DNA of 7,054 nucleotides, taken from assembly GCA_003564655.1 (NCBI GenBank), contig PXES01000212.1, forward strand, positions 1 through 7,054, given 5' to 3'. The position numbers were made by a program, and so were the translations under genes. Each line of letters starts with the position of its first letter. The stretch's first letter is position 1. Of this stretch, positions 1 through 6,697 are shown piece by piece. The stretch comes from Paracoccaceae bacterium. Its GTDB lineage: Bacteria; Pseudomonadota; Alphaproteobacteria; Rhodobacterales; Rhodobacteraceae. Below the pieces are notes generated by a model. It worked only from the letters and a program-made list of their open reading frames with translations. It made no database searches and was not told where the DNA came from.

Positions 1-1562
1 CGCACATGATTGTTGATCACGAATTCCATGCGCGCCAATCCCACACCATCGGCCGGCAGGCGCCACCAGCGAAAGGCCGCAGCCGGATTGGCAAGGTTCA
101 GCATCACCTCGGTGCGGGTTTCGGGCACGGCGGCCGGATCGAGTATGTCTTCGCTGATCCGCGCAGTTCCTTCATAGACAAAGCCCTGATCCCCCTCGGC
201 ACAGGAGACGGTGACTTCCTGCTCGTCATGCAAGACATGGGTGGCATTGCCTGCCCCCACGATGGCGGGCAGGCCCAACTCGCGGCTGACAATGGCGGCA
301 TGGCTGGTGCGCCCACCCCGGTCGGTGACAATGGCCGAGGCGCGCTTCATGATCGGCACCCAGTCGGGGTCCGTGTTGCCAGTCACCAGCACGCCACCAT
401 CCACGAACCTGTCAATCTCTTGCGGGCTATCGAGCAGACAGACATGCCCCGCCACGGCGGCGTCGCCAATGCTCAGGCCGGTGACCAGCTTGCGACCAGT
501 CCCGGTCACGCTGTAGCTTCGATAGGCCCCGGCCTCGCGGCGCGACTGCACGGTTTCGGGTCGCGCCTGCACGATGAACAGCGCCCCGGTTTCGCCATCC
601 TTGGCCCATTCGATGTCCATCGGGCAGCCGTAATGTTCCTCGATCACGCAGGCCCAGCGGGCGAGCTGGACAATCTCGGGCTCACTCAACACAAACTCAG
701 CGCGCTCGGCTTTGGAGGTCGGCACAATACGCGTCGTCCCTTCGCCCGCGCGGGCATAGATCATCTTGCTGGCCTTGGCACCAAGGCGTTTTTCGACGAT
801 CGGCACAACGCCCTTGCGTGCCAGAAGCGGCTTGAACACCTGATATTCATCCGGGTCCACGATGCCCTGCACCACTGTTTCGCCCAGCCCCCAGGCTGCA
901 TCAATCACCACCACGCGGTCGAACCCGGTTTCCGTATCAATCGAGAACATCACGCCCGAGCCACCGATGTCGGACCGCACCATCACCTGCACCCCGACCG
1001 AGAGCGCAACTTTCAGATGGTCGAACCCCTTCGCCTCGCGGTAGCTGATAGCCCGGTCGGTGAATAGCGACGCATAGCAGCGCCGACAGGCATTCAGCAG
1101 CGCCTCTGGCCCCTGGATATTCAGAAAGGTTTCCTGCTGGCCCGCGAAACTGGCATCCGGCAGATCCTCGGCTGTCGCGGAAGAGCGCACCGCCACATCG
1201 ACATCCTTGCGCCCGATGCGCGTGCACAGCGCCTCATATTCGGCACGGATCGCGTCCTCTGTCTGCTGTGGCCAGTCGGCTGACAGGAACGCCTCCCGCA
1301 GGGTCTTGCCGGTTTCAGCAAGCGTCGCCTTGCCATCATGCATCGCCTGCAATGCGCTGGCGACAGTGCCGCGCAAGCCACCTGCATCGACGAATTGCCA
1401 ATATGCATGTGACGTGGTCGCAAAACCCGGCGGGACATCGATCCCGCGCGCGCCGAGATGGCGCACCATCTCGCCCAACGACGCGTTCTTGCCTCCCACA
1501 CGCGCGACATCGCCCCTTGCAAGGTCATCAAAACGGATGATCTGGTCGCCACATTCTTCCAT
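1..1562 (-). CDS. ppsA: Phosphoenolpyruvate synthase (pyruvate, water dikinase), 3' end off the window
   Basis: The enzyme converts pyruvate, ATP and water to phosphoenolpyruvate, AMP and phosphate in the cytoplasm, feeding gluconeogenesis. About 520 codons are present; the family is usually near 800 residues, so the rest of the C-terminal PEP/pyruvate barrel is off the left edge. The N-terminus (MEECGDQIIRF, then VGGKNASLGEM) begins the ATP-binding domain, about residues 10-345, which includes VAVRSSATAEDLPDASFAGQ and ends near QARPETV. The swivelling phosphohistidine domain follows, with TDRGGRTSHAAIVSREL. Its catalytic His is residue 421, the same number as in E. coli PpsA. The visible part ends in GVGLARMEFVINNH, the start of the barrel and typical of PpsA rather than pyruvate phosphate dikinase. 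I chose the ATG at 1562 because it gives the family's N-terminus and follows a six-G Shine-Dalgarno-like run (1567-1572) four bases upstream. An out-of-frame ATG overlaps just upstream. The reading frame is intact throughout. Confidence 0.95.
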   Translation of the reverse strand, partial: MEECGDQIIRFDDLARGDVARVGGKNASLGEMVRHLGARGIDVPPGFATTSHAYWQFVDAGGLRGTVASALQAMHDGKATLAETGKTLREAFLSADWPQQTEDAIRAEYEALCTRIGRKDVDVAVRSSATAEDLPDASFAGQQETFLNIQGPEALLNACRRCYASLFTDRAISYREAKGFDHLKVALSVGVQVMVRSDIGGSGVMFSIDTETGFDRVVVIDAAWGLGETVVQGIVDPDEYQVFKPLLARKGVVPIVEKRLGAKASKMIYARAGEGTTRIVPTSKAERAEFVLSEPEIVQLARWACVIEEHYGCPMDIEWAKDGETGALFIVQARPETVQSRREAGAYRSYSVTGTGRKLVTGLSIGDAAVAGHVCLLDSPQEIDRFVDGGVLVTGNTDPDWVPIMKRASAIVTDRGGRTSHAAIVSRELGLPAIVGAGNATHVLHDEQEVTVSCAEGDQGFVYEGTARISEDILDPAAVPETRTEVMLNLANPAAAFRWWRLPADGVGLARMEFVINNHV

Positions 1563-2011
1563 GCATCCCCCCAAGCCTTGGTCGTTTGCTGTCGCGGTTG
1601 GTGTGGTCGGACGGTCTTCTCGAACGCGGCGAACACCAGACAAGTATAGCCTGGATGGCCCATCTGCCCGTTGATCAGCATCATTGCATGGCGCGATGCA
1701 GCCAGATGATCTCGAATCAAGGAGCTATGCGCGGGGCAAATTGGCCGTCACGCCCGGTTTGCACAGCAGTCATGATGCCGTAAGGTCGCAGACGGCAGAA
1801 TTCTTCAATCAATCAGCCTATCCGCCGCCATGACTGCCCCCCGGCGGTTCGCCTTGCCCATTCCACGCGAGGCGCATCGCCCCGGAACACAGGCTTTCGT
1901 CGTCTGACGGCGTTGCCAGAATGCGCCGCTTCACAGACCGCTTTTCCGGCCGTCCGTCGGTCGCCCGAACCTTGCTGCACCGTGCCGGATCAACCGCAAT
2001 GAGCCGCCCCC

Positions 2012-2036
2012 GAGAGGGCCCGTTTCCTCTCTTTTT
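2012..2036 (+). terminator. Terminator-like hairpin with T-run on the plus strand, no visible upstream gene
   Basis: Read on the plus strand, GAGAGG (2012-2017) and CCTCTC (2026-2031) form a perfect 6-bp stem around an 8-nt loop, followed directly by five T residues (2032-2036). This is the layout of a small intrinsic terminator. On the minus strand the hairpin is followed by G residues, so it would not end the kinase transcript. There is no convincing plus-strand gene before it, so it may end a small RNA or an antisense transcript, or be chance. The stem is short. Confidence 0.35.
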
Positions 2037-2096
2037 CCGCAAACAGCGTCATGGCGGACCATGCGCGCAGCAGCCCCTCGCATCCGCGCGCGCAAC

Positions 2097-2118
2097 GGCC
2101 TGATCCAGGGCCTTGCGA
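2097..2118 (-). terminator. Possible hairpin just after the kinase gene stop
   Basis: About 20 nt after the kinase TAA, the minus strand reads GGCCCTGGATCAGGCC (plus 2097-2112). It can fold into a roughly 6-bp stem with a bulged C and a 3-nt loop. No U-run follows, so it is at best a weak or Rho-assisted end of the transcript. Confidence 0.2.
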
Positions 2119-2132
2119 ACTCCAACGGGGTT

Positions 2133-4052
2133 TTACGGCACTATACTTCTTGTTGAAGCCAGATTGCGTATCAAGACATCTTCGAGCTGTTTGCGATTGA
2201 GCGGTTTGGCAAGCGTATCCTCGAAGCCTTCTGCGAAATATTGCGCAACGTGATCTGTCATGACGTTGGCCGTTGCGGCAATGGCGACGGGCAACGGCCG
2301 ACCAGATTGAACAGCTTCGGTGCGCATCGCACGAAGGGCTTCAACCCCGTCCATCACCGGCATCGAGATGTCGAGGAGCATCACATCGAAGGTTTCCGCG
2401 CGCCAGAGGTTGCATGCCTCCATGCCGTTCTCGGCCAAGCGCACGTCTATGCCGAGCTGCGCCAGCATCGCCGTCAGGATCAATCGATTTGTGGCATTAT
2501 CGTCAGCGGCCAGAACGCGCAGCCCGTGCAGACCAGCAATATCCGGTCGGCTTTCGGCGGACAGGTTCGGCGCGGGAATGACGGGGTCCGAAATGACCGG
2601 TAGCCGGGCAATGACCTCGACGACGGTCCCCTCGCCGGGTTTGCTTTCAATCCTTATCTCACCATTCATCAACTCCACGAGTCTCCGCACGATTGTCATG
2701 CCCAGCCCGCTGCCGCCGTAGCGTCTCGCAGTCCCCGCCTCAGCCTGTTCGAATTCGTTGAAAATGCGGTCCTGCTGCTCCCGAGACATACCGATGCCAG
2801 TGTCGGAGATCGTAAATCGCAGTTCCTGCGGATCGCTGGCAAGGATCGAGAGCGATACAACGCCTTGCTCAGTGAATTTGATCGCATTGCCGACAAGATT
2901 GTGCAGGATTTGCATGACGCGGGTCTCATCCCCGAGACGATGCGTGCCGAGGCCCTGTGTATAATGAAACCTCAGATCGACACCCTTGGCGCGCGCGTTT
3001 GGTGCATGCAAAGAGGCAAGCCGGTCAATCAGGTTGGACAGGTCAAACGGACTCCGCTCCAGCTCGAGCTTACCGGATTCGACCCGCGCCAGATCGAGAA
3101 TGTCATTGAGTAAGGTCAAGAGGCTCCAGCCAGAGTCTCGGATAGTTGCCAGCATGGCCTTCTGATCTTCGCCGAGATTTGTTTCCGCCAAAAGATCCGC
3201 CATGCCCAGAACGCCATTAAGAGGCGTCCGGATTTCATGGCTCATATTTGCAAGGAACTTCGATTTCGCAAGATTCGCGGTCTCTGCGGCTTCGCGCGCA
3301 TCCATCAGTTCTGTCACATCAATGGCCGTCAGCAGAATAGCCGGGCAACCTGTTGCAGCATCGAGACAGGATCGGGCGGAGAGATCGATCCAGCGAACAC
3401 CAGTGCTCAGACTTATCCGCGTGACGAAATGAGCCTCGCCATTCTTTTGCACCTGGCTTTCCAACAAGTCGAAATCCGACACATCGAAAAAAAGCGAAGC
3501 AAGCGTTTGAATGCCTGTCGGCAAGGCGCTTCTGGCGGCGGGGTTGAGGTAGAGCGGATCACCTTGCGCGCTGAAAAGAGCGATGATCACGTCAGTATGC
3601 AGAACGGCCTCTGCGCTGCGCAGGTTATGCGGCTCCGTTTCGACCCCCGCCTCGGCCGTGACCTCGCATAACATGCCCATCCGCCCGTCGGGCAATGCGT
3701 AGCCGCTGTATTCCACCATGACACTCTTGGGCACACCGCCCGGATAAAGCGTCCAGAGTTCAGAAAAAGTGGCATCCGAGGCAATGAAATCGGACTGATA
3801 CTGCTTCAGCCGATCGGCCACTGTCACGGACATGTCGGCCCCGAGGTCGCGCGCCCTAAGCGCCTCCTCGGCGGGCGCGCGCCAAAGTGTGCAGGCGGCT
3901 TCATTGGCGAACGCGATGCGGGACCTGTCGATATCGAAAACCCAGACCGGCACCTTCAGGCGGCGAACGATGTCGAAACCATCAACCGGCGTCATGTTTG
4001 CAGATGCGACGTCGCTTTCCTCTGCTTCAATTCTGGCCATCATCTCTGCCAC
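2133..4052 (-). CDS. Soluble hybrid sensor histidine kinase, PAS-PAS-HisKA-HATPase-REC
   Basis: This 639-residue two-component hybrid kinase has no signal peptide or membrane segment and is predicted cytoplasmic. Domains in order: a PAS-like region at about 22-135 (VPVWVFDIDRSRIAFANEAA), a second PAS region at about 145-250 ending in ILLTAIDVTE, a short helical linker, HisKA with the phosphoacceptor His272 in SHEIRTPLNG, and HATPase_c with an N-box (QILHNLVGNAIKF, Asn389), G1 box DTGIG (417-421), F-box residues Phe431/Phe434 and G2 box GGSGLG (446-451). The C-terminal receiver domain (about 510-627) has Asp517/Asp518, phosphoacceptor Asp561 (LLDISMPVMDG), Thr594 and Lys616. All catalytic residues are present, so it should be active. 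There is no HPt domain and no response regulator or output domain in the window. The gene starts 18 nt after the GST stop, suggesting cotranscription. The listed start is GTG; ATGs at residues 4, 5 and 20 are alternatives, because AAGG sits only one base before the GTG. The ligand is unknown. Confidence 0.93.
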   Translation of the reverse strand: MAEMMARIEAEESDVASANMTPVDGFDIVRRLKVPVWVFDIDRSRIAFANEAACTLWRAPAEEALRARDLGADMSVTVADRLKQYQSDFIASDATFSELWTLYPGGVPKSVMVEYSGYALPDGRMGMLCEVTAEAGVETEPHNLRSAEAVLHTDVIIALFSAQGDPLYLNPAARSALPTGIQTLASLFFDVSDFDLLESQVQKNGEAHFVTRISLSTGVRWIDLSARSCLDAATGCPAILLTAIDVTELMDAREAAETANLAKSKFLANMSHEIRTPLNGVLGMADLLAETNLGEDQKAMLATIRDSGWSLLTLLNDILDLARVESGKLELERSPFDLSNLIDRLASLHAPNARAKGVDLRFHYTQGLGTHRLGDETRVMQILHNLVGNAIKFTEQGVVSLSILASDPQELRFTISDTGIGMSREQQDRIFNEFEQAEAGTARRYGGSGLGMTIVRRLVELMNGEIRIESKPGEGTVVEVIARLPVISDPVIPAPNLSAESRPDIAGLHGLRVLAADDNATNRLILTAMLAQLGIDVRLAENGMEACNLWRAETFDVMLLDISMPVMDGVEALRAMRTEAVQSGRPLPVAIAATANVMTDHVAQYFAEGFEDTLAKPLNRKQLEDVLIRNLASTRSIVP

Positions 4053-4070
4053 GCCTTGGGCTTGCGAACA

Positions 4071-4700
4071 TCATGCGGGATAAGCAGCTACTTGACCAAG
4101 CGCTTCGAGAGGCTGGAAAGCTGGCGTCAGCGAGACGCGATCAACCCAGCGTGCGATTTGCGGATAGTCCGCGCAGTCTATCCCGGCTTCAGCAGCGACA
4201 TGAACGTATCCGAAGAGGGCAATGTCCGCAATGGAATACCCGGAACGCAAGACAAATTCCCTGTCTGTCAGGTGACGATCCAGCCGGGCAAGCCCAGGGC
4301 GCGCGCGATCTTGCCAGGTCGCGATATCACCCGAGCGCGCTTCGCGTCCCTGCGGCAGGATCGTCGTGAAGAACCGCGCGGGCGAGATGAAAGGCTCCAA
4401 TCTGGTCTGCTCAAAGAACATCCACTGCAAGGCTTCTGCCCGGTCAGCCCGTGTCGCGGGCATGAGATGACTACCTTCAGCCAGATACCAGAGCATTGCA
4501 TTGCTTTCGCCGATACCGCGCCCTTCTTCCGTGACAAGCCAGGGCACGACACCAAGCGGGTTGACGTTGAGAAAGGGTGCGCTGCGCTGCTCACCTTCCA
4601 GCACATTTATCAGGATCAGCTCATGATCCAGTCGCAGCTGATTGAGTGCCAGCCAGGGTTTCATGCAATTCCCTGACCCGGCACATGCGTAAAGTCTCAT
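4071..4700 (-). CDS. Glutathione S-transferase family protein
   Basis: From the preferred start this is a 209-residue cytoplasmic GST-fold protein, a usual family length. The N-terminal thioredoxin-like domain begins MRLYACAGSGNCMKPWLAL, where the Ser/Asn/Cys of GSGNC lie at the position that activates or contacts the glutathione thiol. NPLGVVPWLV holds the cis-proline expected before strand 3, and GESNAMLWYLAEG holds the Glu-Ser pair that binds the gamma-glutamyl group. The all-helical C-terminal domain contains SIADIALFGYVHVA, the conserved N-capping box (Ser-x-x-Asp). The substrate cannot be told from sequence; this broad bacterial group includes disulfide reductases and conjugating enzymes. 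The frame stays open to an upstream ATG at 4757, giving 19 extra residues (MLAIVRIVFPSGTDGGTF and so on) unlike any GST N-terminus, and that ATG lies among direct repeats that look regulatory. I therefore prefer 4700, although its G-rich Shine-Dalgarno is about 10 nt away and not strong. It lies between nrdJ and the kinase gene on the same strand. Confidence 0.88.
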   Translation of the reverse strand: MRLYACAGSGNCMKPWLALNQLRLDHELILINVLEGEQRSAPFLNVNPLGVVPWLVTEEGRGIGESNAMLWYLAEGSHLMPATRADRAEALQWMFFEQTRLEPFISPARFFTTILPQGREARSGDIATWQDRARPGLARLDRHLTDREFVLRSGYSIADIALFGYVHVAAEAGIDCADYPQIARWVDRVSLTPAFQPLEALGQVAAYPA

Positions 4701-4734
4701 GTCGAACGTGCCCCCATCTGTACCTGACGGGAAT

Positions 4735-4767
4735 ACTATTCGCACTATCGCTAACATTCTTCTAACA
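4735..4767 (-). promoter_or_regulatory. AT-rich direct-repeat cluster before the GST gene
   Basis: On the minus strand TGTTAG occurs twice (plus 4762-4767 and 4751-4756), 11 bp apart, about one helical turn. Just downstream GCGATAGT is followed by GCGAATAGT, a near-repeat with a 9-bp period. The stretch is more AT-rich than its surroundings and contains TAGTAT, a 4/6 match to a -10 box, without a clear -35. It could be a promoter with an operator for the GST gene and kinase. Translation from the ATG at 4757 would place the repeats inside the coding sequence. Confidence 0.3.
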
Positions 4768-4809
4768 GGTCAGAGCCAAGGCCGAGGCGCGTCATTCGCT
4801 GACATGCTG

Positions 4810-6534
4810 TCATGTGTTCAGCACCGACCCCGTCACATCATTCGGTCGATACGTCGTGCAGCCCTTGCAGCCTGAACGATATGCCGAGAGATAGATGTTC
4901 TCGAAGGCGTCGAAGGAAATGTCCTCCGGACAATTGACTGTCTTGGAAATGGCGCTGTCGATGTGACGCTGGGCGGCCGCCTGCATGCGGATGTGAGCCT
5001 CTGGGTCGAGATCCATCGCCGTCACGAAAGCAGGGGGCAGGGGGGCACTGGTGCCCCGCGACTGCCGCCACAGCGACACTGCATGATCCACGACCTCTTC
5101 GGTCACATGTGACCCGTCAGGCTGGGTGACCCGACGGCAATAAGAGGCCGCAAAAATCGGCTCTATGCCAGAGGATACATTGTTCGCGAACATTGATGTC
5201 GTTCCTGTCGGTGCGATGGTGGTCAGCACGGCGTTGCGCACACCGTGAGTTGCGATCTCGCTTCTCAGGCGGTCGTCTATCCATGCCATCGCCTCGGTGG
5301 CCAGGTACGACGTTGCCTCGAAAGCGGGAAACGGCCCTTTCTCCCTGGCGAGCGCGATTGACGCCTCGAGTGCACAGCGGCGGATCTCTGAAAGCCAGGT
5401 CTCGAGCGCCGCCGCCGCCTCTGGTTCGCCATAGACAAGTCCGATCATCGCCAGTGCGTCGGCGACGCCAGTCACGCCAAGGCCGATCCGCCGCTTCGCC
5501 AGGGCCTCAACCCGCTGCGCCTCGATCGGGTAGTCAGAGACATCAATCACATTGTCCATGAACCGCACGGCGACCGGTACGATCTGGCGCAACCGGTCGA
5601 GGTCGAGCTGTGCCATGGGCGTGAAGGGATCCGTGACCAGCTGCGCGAGATTGAAGGATCCCAGCGGGCAGCTTCCGTTCGGCGGCAACGGTTGCTCGGC
5701 ACAGGAGTTCGTTGTGCACAATGTTTCCGCCCAGACCATCGGGTTGCGCGCATTCATGCGGTCGATGAACAGCACGCCGGGTTCCGCGCTGGCATAGGTG
5801 CGTTCCATGATCTGCCGCCAAAGTGCTTTGGCCCTTACGACGCGCACGGTCTCGCCCTGCCAGATCAGCGGCCAGTCGGCATCGGCTTCCAGCGCCGCCA
5901 TGAATGCATCGGTGACCAGAACCGATAGGTTGAAATTGCGCAGCCGCGTGCGGTCGGTCTTGGCATCAATGAAGGCCTCGATGTCCGGGTGGTCGCAGCG
6001 CAAGGTCCCCATCATCGCACCCCGTCCGCTTCCTTCGACCAGCATGCGGCACATGGCATCACAGATATCCATGGCAGACAGCGGCCCTGCCGCAGGGCAG
6101 TCGAGGCCCGCGACAAGCATACCTTTCGGACGGATGGTCGAGAAGTCGTATCCGAGACCGCCCCCCATCTTCATCGTCAGCGCAGCATTTTTCAGTGTGT
6201 CGCAGATCCCTTCAATCGAGTCGGGAATCGTCTGCATGGCGAAAGTATTGATCAGAGTGACTTTTCGACCAGTTCCCGCACCTGCGAGGATACGTCCAGC
6301 GGGCAGGAACTGGAAATCATCGAGGATCCCAAGGAATTGCGACTCCCAAAAAGGAGCGGTGCTCACGCCCTCGGGGTGCGCAATTGCTTTGGCGACGCGC
6401 ATCCAGGTGTCGTCCACATTGTGTTCCAGGACGATCCCGTTGCGTCGCAGGCGATACTTCATATCCCAGATCTGATGTGCGATCGGCGCAACAAAACGGT
6501 TTCTGACGCTATTGCTGATATCTTCAAAGTACAT
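4810..6534 (-). CDS. nrdJ: Adenosylcobalamin-dependent (class II) ribonucleotide reductase, compact form
   Basis: The enzyme reduces ribonucleotides to deoxyribonucleotides using a cobalamin-generated thiyl radical, so it needs no oxygen. It is 574 residues with no N-terminal ATP-cone, shorter than most NrdJ proteins. Seen in order: FLPAGRILAGAG (76-88), MKMGGGLGYDFSTIRP (121-136), GRGAMMGTLRCDHPDIEAF (170-188), RNFNLSVLVTDAF, the active-site loop TNSCAEQPL with Asn276, thiyl Cys278 and Glu280, then SCPLGSFNL with Cys289 at the second redox position, RRIGLGVTGVADAL (348-361), the phosphate-binding APTGTTSMFA (441-450) and a C-terminal CKGCTTYRPN. The first redox cysteine, expected in an NCF-like motif, is replaced by Thr97 in INTFAM. 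The Cys-to-Thr change and C-terminal Cys pair may be subfamily traits. I found no partner small subunit, which supports class II; the B12 assignment rests on family resemblance. The start is firm: GGAAGGAG (6541-6548) lies six bases before the ATG. The symbol is used in the broad sense. The GST gene follows about 110 nt after the stop. Confidence 0.93.
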   Translation of the reverse strand: MYFEDISNSVRNRFVAPIAHQIWDMKYRLRRNGIVLEHNVDDTWMRVAKAIAHPEGVSTAPFWESQFLGILDDFQFLPAGRILAGAGTGRKVTLINTFAMQTIPDSIEGICDTLKNAALTMKMGGGLGYDFSTIRPKGMLVAGLDCPAAGPLSAMDICDAMCRMLVEGSGRGAMMGTLRCDHPDIEAFIDAKTDRTRLRNFNLSVLVTDAFMAALEADADWPLIWQGETVRVVRAKALWRQIMERTYASAEPGVLFIDRMNARNPMVWAETLCTTNSCAEQPLPPNGSCPLGSFNLAQLVTDPFTPMAQLDLDRLRQIVPVAVRFMDNVIDVSDYPIEAQRVEALAKRRIGLGVTGVADALAMIGLVYGEPEAAAALETWLSEIRRCALEASIALAREKGPFPAFEATSYLATEAMAWIDDRLRSEIATHGVRNAVLTTIAPTGTTSMFANNVSSGIEPIFAASYCRRVTQPDGSHVTEEVVDHAVSLWRQSRGTSAPLPPAFVTAMDLDPEAHIRMQAAAQRHIDSAISKTVNCPEDISFDAFENIYLSAYRSGCKGCTTYRPNDVTGSVLNT

Positions 6535-6540
6535 GCTAGG

Positions 6541-6548
6541 CTCCTTCC
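6541..6548 (-). promoter_or_regulatory. Strong ribosome binding site of nrdJ
   Basis: The minus strand reads GGAAGGAG, a near-perfect Shine-Dalgarno sequence six bases before the ATG at 6534. It fixes the nrdJ start and rules out the longer overlapping minus-strand frame that begins at 6863. Confidence 0.8.
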
Positions 6549-6568
6549 AGCATGTGGTTCCGGATCAA

Positions 6569-6583
6569 GTGCAGGGTTTGCAC
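6569..6583. promoter_or_regulatory. Inverted repeat GTGCA-N5-TGCAC in the nrdJ leader
   Basis: Perfect 5-bp arms, GTGCA (6569-6573) and TGCAC (6579-6583), flank a 5-nt spacer, centred about 42 nt before the nrdJ start. The 15-bp size and position suit an operator for a dimeric regulator, or a small hairpin in the leader RNA. I cannot assign a regulator. Confidence 0.35.
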
Positions 6584-6623
6584 AACTAAAAGGTGAACCT
6601 ATCTTAACCAAGTTCGCCTGTAA

Positions 6624-6639
6624 TTGGTATAAAAACCAA
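6624..6639. promoter_or_regulatory. Inverted repeat TTGGT-N6-ACCAA in the AT-rich nrdJ promoter region
   Basis: Perfect 5-bp arms (6624-6628 and 6635-6639) flank a six-base A/T spacer. Further ACCAA copies occur at 6607-6611 and 6649-6653, so the copies on the plus strand start 28 and 14 bp apart. This may be a cluster of binding half-sites overlapping the promoter. Confidence 0.3.
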
Positions 6640-6683
6640 AGATTGTCGACCAAAACTTCACCTTGATCAGTGTTTGCGCTGGA

Positions 6684-6697
6684 CACATGGGCATGTG
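6684..6697. promoter_or_regulatory. Inverted repeat CACATG-GG-CATGTG
   Basis: Perfect 6-bp arms (6684-6689 and 6692-6697) are separated by two bases, about 150 bp upstream of the nrdJ start and about 250 bp upstream of the DUF1653 start. The loop is too small for a good RNA hairpin, so if functional it is more likely a DNA-binding site. It matches no operator I recognise. Confidence 0.3.

Larger units (their letters stand above)
1563..2132. other. Gene-poor gap between the kinase gene and ppsA
   Basis: I see no recognisable gene in these 570 bases. Short open frames exist on both strands (for example minus 1818-2042 and plus 1921-2103), but they lack convincing ribosome binding sites and any familiar motif, and open frames are common by chance at this GC content. 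The left end must hold the ppsA leader. A TATACT hexamer on the minus strand (plus-strand 1643-1648), about 80 nt before the ppsA start, could be a -10 element, but no good -35 lies 16-18 nt upstream. GC-rich dyads include CCGCCG/CGGCGG at 1822-1827 and 1842-1847, and the terminator-like hairpin at 2012-2036 described separately. Confidence 0.6.

Noticed and set aside
6..1067. 353-codon plus-strand open frame opposite ppsA
   Set aside because: It is antisense to ppsA, which has an unbroken frame with PpsA motifs and catalytic His421; the plus frame has no recognisable domain and is a high-GC shadow.
1121..1720. 199-codon minus-strand frame overlapping the start of ppsA
   Set aside because: It overlaps ppsA in another frame, has no family motif, and its N-terminal part lies in the ppsA leader.
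1818..2042. 74-codon minus-strand frame in the gap, with fairly GC-rich third positions
   Set aside because: It starts with TTG, has no convincing Shine-Dalgarno sequence and no motif; the opposite strand looks equally open, so composition is not evidence of coding.
1921..2103. 60-codon plus-strand frame over the terminator-like hairpin
   Set aside because: No ribosome binding site, no recognised motif, and the putative terminator would fall inside it.
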